Shown one piece after another: positions 1 to 10,202 of a stretch of 64,000 nt of DNA. The notes beneath the pieces were generated by a model. The model was not told where the DNA came from and made no database searches. It was given only the letters and a program-made list of their open reading frames with translations. Made by a program: the position numbers and the translations under genes. This stretch comes from Pyropia yezoensis (lineage: Eukaryota > Rhodophyta > Bangiophyceae > Bangiales > Bangiaceae), in the NCBI GenBank assembly GCA_009829735.1, contig CM020618.1, positions 36,246,894 to 36,310,893 on the forward strand, in the 5' to 3' direction. Position 1 is the stretch's first letter. Each line of letters opens with the position of its first letter.

Positions 1-201
1 GCATATCCACGAGGGGGGGGAAGGGGGACTAGCGTGTGTGCGGCTCACATCCCAGGATGGCCCACGAAGAGACAGACACACACCCACGGTCAACAGAACG
101 GGGCGGGGACAGGGGCCGGCGCGAGCGTCCGCGCGCGAGTCCTCGTCATGGGATTGCAATCCTGTGTGTATGAATGTACATACAGTACATATATATTTGT
201 A

Positions 202-231
202 CAGTTGGTACCCAATATTAGTTGCCCACCC
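202..231 (+). repeat. Left terminal inverted repeat of the Tc1/mariner element
   Basis: Thirty bases beginning CAGTTGGTACCC; the reverse complement of 928-957 differs at one position. The adjoining TA at 200-201 is the target-site duplication. Confidence 0.9.
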
Positions 232-297
232 CAACCGTCAGATCCTGAGATTAATATTGACTCGATGCGACCGTCCGTTTCCAGTGCAAGAAACGCA

Positions 298-759
298 CTA
301 ATACTTGGTGCCAGACCCGTTCGCTTCTACCACCCCCCGCACACGGCGGCACATGCTCTCGGTCTGGTGCTTGACATAGGCGCTCGGTATCGACGCCCAC
401 TCTTCCTGCAGGGCAGTGAACAGCTCGTCCTTCGTCTTGGGGAGGGGGGGCCCGACTGCGGTGCTGGTTCGTCCCTGGTTGACCTTTTCGGCGATTTCCG
501 CCGTTGAGGCGAAAGGGTTGCCGTCCACCACCCGGCGGAGCCCGCGGAGCTCTCGAGGGCTGAGGAGCTTCGGCCGACCTCGGTTCTCCTGGCGCGCAGT
601 GGCCGCCGCCCGCCGCGCGTTGGCTGCGTGGTAGCTGACCACCGTCTTGGGGATGCCGAGCGCGGTGGCGATGGCCCCATTGGACTTCTTGTTCGTGACC
701 ATGGTCTTGATGGCGCCGACTTCCTGGGGGCATAGGGGGGTCCTGCCCTTGCCCCCCAT
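298..759 (-). pseudogene. Tc1/mariner transposase relic lacking the catalytic core, 153 codons
   Basis: The open frame starts at ATG 759-757 and ends in TAG. Residues 10-46 look like the first helix-turn-helix of a Tc1 transposase (QEVGAIKTMV... SNGAIATALGIPKTVVSY), residues 61-64 are the GRPK linker motif and residues 67-95 resemble the second helix-turn-helix. From about residue 108 the frame matches the extreme C-terminus of the family (W121, SIP at 123-125, Y128, SM-RR at 135-139, ending G-TKY). A full transposase is about 330-350 residues, so roughly 190 residues including all three catalytic acidic residues are absent, yet the frame stays open across the deletion. The product, if made, could bind the inverted repeats but not cut. 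A longer in-frame extension upstream to 1224 leaves the element and is probably not coding. Confidence 0.75.
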
Positions 760-927
760 GGTGCTGCTTTTTTTTTTCTTCGCTGGGAGAGAAGCTATGG
801 GCGCTTCTTTATAGCACCATGCCCCGCAACGCTGCGCCCAAGTGACTGCAATGCGCCAGAGCGGCACCACTGAGGCCGCTTTTTGGATCTCGTCCGTGGT
901 CGATTTGGTGTAAAAAGTGATCCGCCA

Positions 928-957
928 GGGTGGGCAAATAATATTGGGTACCAACTG
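928..957 (-). repeat. Right terminal inverted repeat of the Tc1/mariner element
   Basis: Inverted partner of 202-231, one mismatch in 30; followed by TA at 958-959. Confidence 0.9.
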
Positions 958-959
958 TA

Positions 960-1575
960 CATACAGTACATATACATATGTACATACGTCCGCCGCCCCG
1001 CCACAGGGGAGGACAAGGCCGGGGGGTGACGGCGGGCGGGAGGAGGCTGCCAGCGACGACGACGCGGATGACGGCGACGCCGGCGACGATGCCCCGCCCC
1101 GCCGCGTCGGCCGCCGCGAGCGCCGCGTGCAGCGCGGCATGGCGCTCGACGGCGTGGGCGGCCAACGTGAGAAGGACGTGGCCGGGCACGGCGTGGCCGG
1201 GCACGGCACGGCGTCGCCGGGCACGGCCCGTTGGCGAGGATGAGCCGCCCGGCGGGCTCCCCAAACCGCGCCACCGTTCCTGGCAGCCCCCCCGTCCTGC
1301 GCGGCGGCCGCCTCGAGGGAGCCCCCCCGCCGCCGGCGCCGTCAGCACCGACAGCGTGCCCGCGTCGGGGTCGCGACAAAGACGTTCGCCAGTTGGACTA
1401 AATGGGGGTGGCGCAGTCGGCGGAGGCGGGTTGGCTCGGCGACCGCTGCCGCGCGTTCTCGGGGCGTCAGCGCCTGGAGGTGGCCCCCACTCTTCCCCCG
1501 CCATGTGTCCCCGGCGTCTCTCTGTTGGTTGGGGGGGGGGGGGGTGGGGAGGGGTAAACCGGGGGCCGGGGGGGT

Positions 1576-1606
<31 letters not shown>

Positions 1607-2296
1607 GGGGGGTCCTTTGGCGGTGCCTCGTCGCCCTGTCACCGCGGGTGCGCCCGTTGGAGCTTCCCGCGTCCCCGCGACCTTGGCGCCGGCCTGAGAC
1701 GCGCCCGCCAGATGGGCGCGGCTGGCCGCCGCGCGTGCGCGCGCGCCCTTTTTCTTCGTTCTCGTACCGTACTATACATCTACAGTCCACGCGTCTGGGG
1801 CACGAGGCCAGACCGCGGCCGGGTGGTCTGGCCGGCGTTGCCCCCTCCCCACCGTGTGTACCCTTTCGGTGGCGGCGGTGCCGACAATGGGAGCTGCGGT
1901 GGATTGCCGGCGGCGGGCAGCCGCCGCCCCCGCCGCGGGGGCCGGCCGCGCCCCACTGGCGGCGGTCGCCCACCAGCACCGCCGCGTCGGCCGCAGCGGG
2001 TCCCCCCCAACCTGCGTGGCTGCAACCGCCCCGCCCCGCGTGGCACCACCCCACGCCCACCGGCGGGGGGGGGGGGCGGCCGCCCCGCGCTGACCAGCCC
2101 CCGGCTGGGCCGCCAACCCCCACCGAGGAGACGGGAAAGAGCAGCACCCCAGGAGTCGTCATGGGCAGGCCGCGTGTGTCCCGTGCCACAGCCCATACAA
2201 CTCTAACATGCCCTGTCCCTCCTCGCACAGCCCCCCTGTGACTCTCCTACTCCCCCACTTTCCCGCCCCCCCCCGCCTCATCCCCCGGTTGTTTCT
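960..2296. other. GC-rich low-complexity stretch, no convincing gene
   Basis: Long frames exist in several phases, but all are proline, glycine, arginine or alanine shadows of G/C runs. There is a pure run of about 30 G at 1576-1605, a shorter run around 1529-1543, and a small tandem of GTGGCCGGGCACGGC near 1178-1226. An A/T-richer patch around 1755-1790 (CGTACTATACATCTACAG) could be regulatory. I see no domain. Confidence 0.5.
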
Positions 2297-3373
2297 TTAC
2301 AGCGACGACAGCAGCAAACTGTACAGCAGCGCCGCGGAGCGCAAAGAGAAGCCAACCAGCGCCCCCCCCCCCGCCGTCCCACCCCCTGGCGGCGGCGGCG
2401 GTGGCGGCGGGGGGGGGGGGCGCCCCACCCCCCCCCTGGCGACGGCGGCGGCGTCTGCCGCCCCCCCCCTCCCCCCCCCCGGCTCCCCCTCAGGGGCGCC
2501 CGGCGGAAGGACCCGCGTGAAGGTGTAGGTGTCCATACTCGGCGCCGCACCCGCCGCGTCGGCGGCCGAGTAGGGGTTGGCCACCAGCGGCTGCGCGAGA
2601 CGGGCGAGCAGCGCCGCCACCACCGCCGCCGACAGCGCCGCCGCGCCGACGGGGCGGTACTCGATTTCCACCGCCACCGCCGCGGGCACGTCCTTGTCAA
2701 AGACTATGCCGATGCGGACGACAAAGTCGACAAAGCCAAACGTGGTGCCCTGTAGGGTGGTAGGAGAGGACAGAAGAAGGAATCGACGGGGGAGTGGGGG
2801 GGGGGGGGGGGGTCGGTCGGCAGTGAAATGGATGGGCGGTGGGTGGCGGGGGGGGGCTCAAGGGAGGAGAACAACCAACAGAGTGACAGGGCAGCGCGGG
2901 CGGTGCGGCGCTCCGTCGACGAGCAGGGACGGGTGGTTAGCGTTTGGCTGCCGACGCCACCCACCCACACACATGCACACACTCCCCACTGCGATGCACA
3001 GGGGTGCCCCCGGGTCCCGCCCGGGACACCCCCCCGCCGCGTGCCGGCTGCTGGCGGCAGCGGGCGCACCCAGCCGCTCGCGACGACCACCGCGGGCGGC
3101 GCCGCGTGCCGGCGGCGGCGGCGGCGGCGGCGGCGGGCACACCCGGCCGCTCGCGACGGCCGCCCGCGGCGGCGGCAGCAAAAATCCCCCAACCCTCCCC
3201 TCCAGCCTTCCCCCCCCCGCCCCCCCGCCTAGGCCCCCCCCCAAAACGAGCCCCCCAAGCGCACCTTGATACCCTTGACCACCCGCGGCGTATACCCGCT
3301 GACCTTGAGCAGGATGTGTGGGAGCTGCTCGTCCGCCTCAACCGCCACGGGGCCGGGAGGGGGCTGCTCGGCA

Positions 3374-3407
<34 letters not shown>

Positions 3408-3741
3408 CCCCCCCCTTCCCCCCCCCCCCCGGCGGTGGCAACGGCGTGTACACCACGTACCGCTTGGTGGGCGCCTCGGACAGGGAGAGGACGTCCATGC
3501 CGCCCCGGCCACGGCGGGCGGGCTCCGCCGCCGCGGCGGGCGGCGCCAGCGCCATGGCGTGGACGTCCCAGCCGCCCAGGCGGGTGCCCGTGTGCGCCTC
3601 GGCGCGGCGGCAGAGCTCGCGTTCGGCGGTGGGGAGGAGCTTCCGGTCGGGCTGGTTGAGCCGGAACAGGCTGTCCTTCAGGGGGAGGTTGGTTGCGGAC
3701 CGGGGGGGGGGGAGAGGGGGGCGGGGTGGGCAGAGGAGGTA

Positions 3742-3783
<42 letters not shown>

Positions 3784-3993
3784 GGAGAGGGAAGGGAACA
3801 GACAGCGGGTCATGCAGGCCACAAAAGCGCGCGAGACAGGGAAGCAGGGCCGTCGGCACGTCAGCAGCAGCACCAGACCCAGAGGCAACCGACGGGCGCG
3901 GTGGGGAGGGGCACACGCCCAGCGGTCGTGGCGGCGCGGCAGCCGCGGCGGCCGGCCACCACCTGTCACCGCCACCGCCACCGCCACCACCAC

Positions 3994-4039
<46 letters not shown>

Positions 4040-4245
4040 GCCGCCACCGTCGCTGGCAGCCGCGGCAGGAGCGACAAAGGGGCCCGGGGGGGGGGGAGCG
4101 ACTGGCCGGCTGGAAAAGCCCCGACCGCGGCGGCGGGTGACGGCGTGGGGGAAGGCGGAAAAAGGAGGTGGGGAGAGGAAAAAAACAAGTCTTGGGGGGG
4201 GGGGGGGGGGGGGGGGTGGGGAAGGACGTACCAGCGGGATCCCAT
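2297..4245 (-). CDS. MED20: Mediator complex subunit 20 (MED20), three exons
   Basis: Inferred exons on the minus strand are 4245-4232 (14 nt), 3670-3265 and 2749-2297, with introns of 561 and 515 nt; donors are GTACGT and GTGCGC, acceptors GACAG and CTACAG. The spliced frame gives 290 residues. MED20 is a head-module subunit of Mediator, the coactivator bridging transcription factors and RNA polymerase II. It aligns well by memory with the plant protein: LFRLNQP near the N-terminus, GGWDVHAMAL (37-46), SLSEAPTKRYVVY (67-79), VAVEADEQL (113-121) and, across the second splice, GYTPRVVKGIK then GTTFGFVDFVVRIGIV and VAVEIEYRPV. The residue count across that junction equals the plant one, which supports the GTGCGC donor. 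Unusual parts are a Gly/Ala-rich insertion (residues 84-110, coded by a GCG repeat) and a proline/glycine C-terminal tail. The first intron contains a 40-base homopolymer. Confidence 0.75.
3743..3782. repeat. Poly-G homopolymer of about 40 bases
   Basis: An uninterrupted G run lies in the first intron of the MED20 gene, so it is C40 in the transcript sense. Its exact length is probably unreliable in any assembly. A second run of similar type lies at about 4194-4216. Confidence 0.85.
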
Positions 4246-4340
4246 GGTGGGGCAGCGCGGTGGAGGGCGGGACGACGCGGTGGGGCGGGCGGGGGGACGC
4301 GGGGACGGGGGGAGCGGGGGGGGAGGAGAGAGGGGGCGCC

Positions 4341-4456
4341 GGTGAGTATGTGTGTATGTGCTAGAGCAGGTACGTCGTTGGGTGGGCGGGGGGGGGGCGG
4401 TGAGTATGTGTGTATGTGCTAGCGCAGGTACGATGTTGGGTGGGCGGGCGGGCGGG
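4341..4456. repeat. Two tandem copies of a 58-bp unit
   Basis: Copies at 4341-4398 and 4399-4456 share GGTGAGTATGTGTGTATGTG followed by CTAG-GCAGGTACG and a GGGTGGGCGGG tail. They lie just upstream of the MED20 start codon and could be in its promoter or 5' leader. Confidence 0.8.
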
Positions 4457-7400
4457 TGGCGGGGGTGGCCGCTCACCCGCGGGCGGGCCGGCAGGCGAGA
4501 GGAAAAAGAGGGAGAAAAACAAAAAAGGCGGGCGACACTGCCGTGTGCGCACACGCGGCCGTGCGACGCCAGCGCGCCGAGGCGGGTAAGTACTTCGAGG
4601 CCCACGCGGCTCGCCCCCTCCTTTGATCCGTCTCCCCCCTCTCTACCCGACGCGCCCGCCGTAGGCCTGCCGACGCCCACGGCCGGTGAGGGGGGGGGCC
4701 CCGCGCGCCGCCGTCCAAGCGCGCGCCCGCAGCGCCGTGCTGGTGGCGACGCGGGTCCACCTTGCCCGCTCTCCCCCCCCCCCCCCGCCCCCCCACCGGC
4801 GGCGGCGGCGGCAGCGACAGTGGGGGGTGACGGTGGGACGGGCGGCCGCGCGGGCGCGCGCCGTCGGCGGCGCCCCCGCCGGCACGCGGGCGGCCGCCGC
4901 TGCCGCGCCGCGGGCCGCGGCCGCCGCTGCCGCGCCGCGGGCCGCGGCCGGCTGCCGTGCGGCGGCCCGTCGGGGGTGGCAGCGGCAGGCAGGCACGGCG
5001 GCAGCCGGCCGGCGGGGGGGGTGGGGGGGGGGGGGGGGGGGGGCGCGCGGGGGGGCGCCCGCGTGGGGCGGCGACCAGGCCGTGCCGCCGCTGAGGCCGC
5101 CCCGCACCCCCCCGCGCGTGTGGGTGGAGGGGGGGGGGGGGGGGGGGGCGGCCGCCTCGGCGGCGACCCCCCCCCCTCCCCGCCCCGCCCCGACCGGGCC
5201 CTCACCGCCCTCCCACGTCTCCGCCGGTGCCGCCACCCCTGCCGCTGCCGCTGCCGCCGCCGCCGCCGCCACGGCCGCGGCCACCGCTGTCGTCGCCGAT
5301 GGCCTGCGGCCACTCGCCGCCGCCGCCATTTGGTGGCCACCGGCGCCCCCACTGGCCCCGCTGCCGCCGCGTCGGCGGCGGCCACGGTGGCCCTATCCCG
5401 TCCACGTCCCCACCCCCGCAGCCTCTCCCCTGCTCCACCCCCCTTTTGGCCGACCCCACCCCAGCGACCCGCTCCCCCCCGCAGGAGCCCCCCCCCCCCC
5501 CCCCCCCCCCCCTTCTCCCCCGCCCTCCCCCGCCCCCGGCGACGGCGATTGCCGTCCATAGGTGTCGTCGACCCAGCAGTCGGCGTGCCTGCCCGTGTAT
5601 GCCCCCCCCACCAGCGACGGTGGCGAGGACGGCAGGCAGCAGCGGCCTGGAGGGTGGGGGAGTCCACCGCCGCCGCCGCCGCCGCCGGCCCTGCTGTTGC
5701 CGCCGTCGCCGCCGCCGCCGACCCTGCCGCCGCCGTCGCGGCCGCCCCCCGCTGCTGCCACCCCTGCCGCTGCCACAGCCGCCGTTGCTGTCGTGGTGGC
5801 CCCGACGCTCTGGCGGCAGCCAAATGTCAGAGACGGGCCCCTCTCCGCGGCGGCCGGGTGAGCAGCAGGCCAGCGCGCGCCCGCGCCGCGGCGGCCGGGT
5901 GAGCGGCAGGCAAGCGCCCGCCGGCGCCGCGCTGCCCACGCCAGCGACAGTGGCGCCGCCGCCCGCTCAGGGGCGGCGCCGTCCCCCGGAAAACGACGCG
6001 AGTGGCGGCGGCAGACGAGGGTGGTGGTGGTGGGCGGGGGTTCCCTCTTGCTCGCCGCTTCTCTACCGCGGCGGGTTCCGCCTCCCTGCCCCCCTTCCCC
6101 CCCCCCCCCCCCCCCCCCCGTTTGGCCGCTGTGGCCACCTGGAGGCCGCTATCGCTTGTTCGCCCTCTATTCGCGCAGCCCATCGGCGCTGACCGAGGCG
6201 TGGTCCCTTGCCGCCATGCGTGGCGCATCTGTCCGGGCGCCACTGCCGGCCGCCGCTGCCGACGATGGTGACCGGCTGGGCTGGTCCAGCCTGCCAGCAT
6301 CCGTCGAGGCCTCCGCGCTCTCTCCCGCTGCGGCGCCCCCGCCGTTTGTCGCAGCGCCCGCGGCGCCCGCGGCGCCCGTGCCGTCTTTTGCTGCGGTGCC
6401 ATTCGCCCCCGCCTGCACATGCGTCGGCAGCTGCCGTAGGCGTCGGGTCTCCCCCCGCCCGTATGGTAGAGCCAGCCCCCTCGGCCACTAAACCGTACAG
6501 TACTTATGTGTGTGCGTGCTTTCATGAAGAAGCTTTCAATCAATCCAAGAAGAAAACAAAATCAGAAGACAGGAGAGATTGCGCTGCACGTCACCCTCGG
6601 GCGGGCCCGCACGAAAGGGACTCTGGCCCCCTCCTGCATACGTGGCTCTGTGTCCCGCACACCCCGCGGCTGCGACGATGGCGGGACCACGCTGTGCATT
6701 GCTGCAGCTGTCGGGCATATCTAGAAATCCAGCGCTGTCCCTGACACTCAAACGAAACCGCCGCGGTGCAGACCCAAGAACCGCGTGGCCGACGCGGACG
6801 CGACGCCGGCCGCTCGGCGGACGCGCCCCTCTCGCGACCCAACGTACAGTACATACTTCCCTCTGCACGGACACACCGACCCGCGACGATTGTGTCGGCC
6901 GCCGCCGCTGGGCTTTCTGCCGTCTCCAGACGCACGCCGTGGCCACGCGGGCGGGTCGGCCGTCTCTTCTTCCCTCAGACTGAGCTCAGCGGCTTTCCTC
7001 GCGGGCGTGCGCGCGCGCCCGCCGTCCGGCTCGCCGATCCCCCCCCCCGCTGACGTTGCCCCGTCTCCTCCGCCGCCGCCGCGTGTCCGACACTTTTTCC
7101 CCCCACCCACGGGCCCGCGCCCCCCTCCTTTCGCCCCCCCCCCCTCCCGCGCACCACACGGCTTCCACCCGCCCCTCCCCCTGCCACTCTGCTGTGTCGC
7201 CCCTCGCCACTTTCCCCCCCTCCGCTCCGCTCCGCTCCCGACCGCTCCCCCCCCCGCCATCGTCCCTCCCCCCTCCTCCACCCGTTGCCGCCCGCCTCCC
7301 CCACCTCCCCATCTGGTCGCTTACCATTTGGCCCCGCTACCGCCACGCTTTTGTACGGCCTCACGTTGCGCTCGCAGGTGGGGGAGCGAGCCACCCACGA

Positions 7401-7771
7401 GCGGGACGGCGCTGTGCCTGCCCACGTCGGACGGCAGAGCAGTGGCGGGCCTGTTTGGGCGGCCTGGTTCCCCCGCCGCCCCGGCGCGCCGCCCCGGCGT
7501 GCCGCCCCCCGGGCGAGCCGCCCCCTGTGGGCCGGCGCTGCCCTTCACTGCCACCCTGGCCGGTCTGTCGGCTGGGGTCGACGCGTGGCTCCCGGTGCGT
7601 GGCAGCCGCCAGCAGGCGTGACTCGAGTCGAGTCCCCTTGTCCAGGACGTCACCTCTTTCCTTTTCCCCCCCTCCCCGTCTCCTTCCGCCCCCGCTCTGC
7701 GCTTTTCTGTCTCCCCTTCCTCCTTCCCCCCCCCCTTGTTCCTTCCTCTCCCCCTCCCCCCCTTGCCTACC
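4457..7771. other. G/C-rich intergenic region between the MED20 and transporter genes
   Basis: Dominated by G runs, C runs and CCG/GCC microsatellites, for example 5018-5043, 5129-5148, 5488-5512 and 6087-6119. Overlapping long frames on both strands, including an 864-codon one, reflect absence of AT-rich stop codons more than coding. A short plus-strand frame at about 6215-6491 (Ala/Pro/Val-rich, then a CTCVGSC cysteine patch) is the only piece that might be a real exon, but I cannot support it. The last 600 bases before 7772 are pyrimidine-rich, consistent with the transporter's promoter and leader. Confidence 0.4.
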
Positions 7772-9288
7772 ATGACGTCCTTGGCCAACCGTCTGGTTGC
7801 CAATGTAGCCGCTGCGGATGGCAAGACCGCCGCGGCCATGGCGCTCAACTTTTTCTCCTCTACTGGCATTGTAGTGGCGAATAAGCTGGCCATGGACCGG
7901 TACGGCTTCCGCTTTGCCACCACCCTCACGCTCTTTCACTTTATTGCCACCTATGTGCTGCTGCTGCTGGCGGCGGCGGTGGGCGTATTTGAGAAGAAGG
8001 CTCTGCCGCTGCGGGAAACGGCCAAGCTCGCCGCCGGTTCCATGGGCTTTGTTGTCCTCACCAACCTGAGCCTCCAGCACAACAGCGTCGGATTTTACCA
8101 GGTTATGAAGGTGATGACGACGCCCACGGTGGTGGTCATTGAGGCGCTCGTGTATGCAAAGATGCTCGACTGGGATCTCCGCGCCGCTCTCGTTCCCGTC
8201 TGCCTGGGGGTGGTGGCCACCGCAGCGACGGACTTTCGGCTCAACGCCGTCGGTGCCGCCTACGCCATCGCGGGGGTGCTCGTCACGTCCTTTTACCAAA
8301 TTGGTGCGGGCACACTCCAGCGGTCGCTGGACTGCTCTGCCCTGCAGCTGCAACTGTACACGGCCCCCATGTCAGCGGTCTTTATCGTCCCGTTTGTGCC
8401 GCTTTTTGACGACTGGAGGCCCTCCTCGCTTCACAGCATTTGGGAGTACGAGTTTGGGGTGGGCAACCTGTCGGTGCTGGCGCTGACGGGCGTGCTGGCG
8501 TTCCTTGTAAACGTGTCCATTTTTTTGGTCATTGGCCGCTCGTCGGCGGTGAGCTACAACACGCTGGGGCACTTCAAGACGTGCTTCATCCTTGTCAGTG
8601 TACGTTTGAAGTGGAAGTGGGGGAGGGAACGGCGGGATGGCTTGTGGGGATGCTTGTCGTCGTGGCTGGGTCTTGGTGTGGGGGCGGTGCGGGGCCGTCG
8701 TCATGGGGAGTTGCTTCCAATGTTGCCGTCCGCTCAGCAGGTGTGCCTCCTTGCGGGTCACGGTGCGCGGGGACTGGCGGCGGCGTAGGCCCTTCGCTTT
8801 CCTGCGGCAGTGCCGTTCGGTGGCACATTGCGCTTGGCGTCTATGCTTGTGGCGGCGTTTCTCACCAGTGTTTTCGTTGCTCTGCTGTGGCGCGCTTGTT
8901 TGCCTCTTCGGTTCGCGGTGGCTCTCTTGATGATGCTGGTGCTCATCCGGTATTCCTCGGGGCGTCGTGGCGGCTTCTTGTGAATGCGCGCTTTTTCCCC
9001 GCGCTGGCGGTCCGGTGCCCCACTTCTCCCACCCCACATCCCCATCTACAGGACTTCGTGCTCTTCGGCCGCCCCCTCAATGTGCGCAGCGCGGCGGGCA
9101 TCCTCATGACTATGGGCGGTGTGTTTTGGTACACCCACCTCAAGCTGGACAAAGCGCGGAGGGAACAAGAGGCCGCCTCGTCAGACTCGACGTCGGTGCA
9201 GATGGCGCCCAAGGGCGGCGCCCGCAGCTCAACGTCGAATGAGGTGGTAGGCGGAGACGACGAAAGAGTGGCGCTGGCCAAGGCGTAG
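7772..9288 (+). CDS. SLC35/TPT-family nucleotide-sugar or triose-phosphate-type transporter
   Basis: Two exons, 7772-8599 and 9052-9288, separated by a 452-nt intron (GTACGT donor, CATCTACAG acceptor, phase 0), give a 354-residue membrane protein. The ten-helix drug/metabolite-transporter fold is visible as alternating hydrophobic segments: FFSSTGIVVANKLAMD at the start, LTNLSLQHNSVGFYQVMKV in the middle and SSAVSYNTLGHFKTCFILVS before the splice. Exon 2 continues with DFVLFGRPLNVRSAAG and GGVFWYTHLKLDK, the typical end of SLC35E3-like and UDP-xylose/GDP-mannose-type carriers of Golgi or ER. A hydrophilic tail rich in Ser, Lys and Glu follows. There is no long basic leader, so Golgi/ER is likelier than plastid. 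The substrate cannot be read from sequence. The start was chosen because the ATG begins the conserved N-terminus; 12 upstream in-frame codons are only Leu/Pro. Confidence 0.85.
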
Positions 9289-10202
9289 TGCGCTCTGGCC
9301 GTCATCGTTTGCCACTGCACTATTTTGCCCCTTTGCCTTGGTTGCGGCCGGTCTTCCAGCCTCCCCCCGGCCTCTACCCCCTGACTCTGTTTTCTTGACT
9401 CTGTTATCTCCCTCCTGCGGTTTCCTTTCTCGTCTTTTTGGGTGGCGTCGTTTATCCGTGGCTCTGTGCCGGACGCTCGGGCGCATACTCCGTCCACCCC
9501 CCGCACGCGTCGCCGCCGCCCCGTGACCTGCAGCTGTCGTCGGGCGCCGTCCATTGGTGGCCCCCCAAACGCGCTCCGCCGTGGCGTGTGGATGCATGGC
9601 CTTCGCTGAACAGCCGGTGGTGCTGTGAGCAAAGGCGGTCGCGCCGCCGTCGCTGGCCGTGGCCGTGTCTGTGCCGCCCGTTTTGTTGGCGAACCGTGGC
9701 CCGCCCGCTGCTAGGGCGATGCGTGACCGCTGCCTTTTGGGCGCGGGGTGGGCTCGTTACGGGCTGCCCGCAGTGGAGGGGCACCAGAGTGCATGTCTGT
9801 GCAAGAGGACGGCGTGCAACGGGGGGTCGCGACGTCTTGGGTGGGCAGCTGCGGCCGACGTCGACGTCGGCTGGTCACCCACGCATTTTTCCCCCCTTTT
9901 TGTGCATGTGCGATGTGTTGCTGGATGAGCCGCTCTTGGACACAGCTGCCCAGCGGCGTGAGCGCCCGGTCATTTCTCGTTCTCAATCACGTTCCGTATG
10001 GTTTTGCGTTGCGATGTCACGCATGCATAGCTGTGACGTGAGGCCTGGCACACGGCTGTCCGACGCGCGCTTGGGTGCCTGACCCCCCCTCCGTCGCAGC
10101 CCATGACTGCCAGCCAGTGACACAAGTGCTGTGGGCCCTCTCAACCTACAGTGGGCCTCTTTACAACGGCGTCCCACCCCCCCCACCTTCCCCCCGTCTG
10201 CC
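9289..10202. other. Intergenic region between two convergent genes
   Basis: Lies between the stop codons of the transporter (plus) and the K+ channel (minus), so it should hold both 3' untranslated regions. I see no coding signal, repeat or RNA gene. Confidence 0.5.

Larger units (their letters stand above)
202..957 (-). mobile_element. Non-autonomous Tc1/mariner-like DNA transposon (756 bp)
   Basis: Thirty-base terminal inverted repeats (202-231 and 928-957, starting CAGTTGGTACCC) match at 29 of 30 positions and are flanked on both sides by the dinucleotide TA (200-201 and 958-959), the target duplication of the Tc1/mariner superfamily. The interior carries a minus-strand reading frame whose two ends resemble the two ends of a Tc1-type transposase, while the catalytic DDE/D core is missing. 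The element is therefore an internal-deletion derivative that could only move with a transposase supplied in trans. Near-identical repeats and an open frame suggest a fairly recent insertion. TACAGTACAT-type sequence lies on both sides of the insertion point, which fits a TA-rich target. Confidence 0.88.

Noticed and set aside
3229-5823. 864-codon open frame on the minus strand
   Set aside because: Mostly Pro/Ala/Arg/Gly shadow of G/C runs. Only its last part overlaps a real exon of MED20; the rest is intron and upstream sequence.
4352-5902. 516-codon open frame on the plus strand
   Set aside because: Low-complexity translation of CCG/GCC repeats and G runs, no domain, opposite strand equally open.
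7361-8353. 330-codon frame antisense to the transporter
   Set aside because: Lies opposite strongly conserved transporter exons and has no family resemblance.
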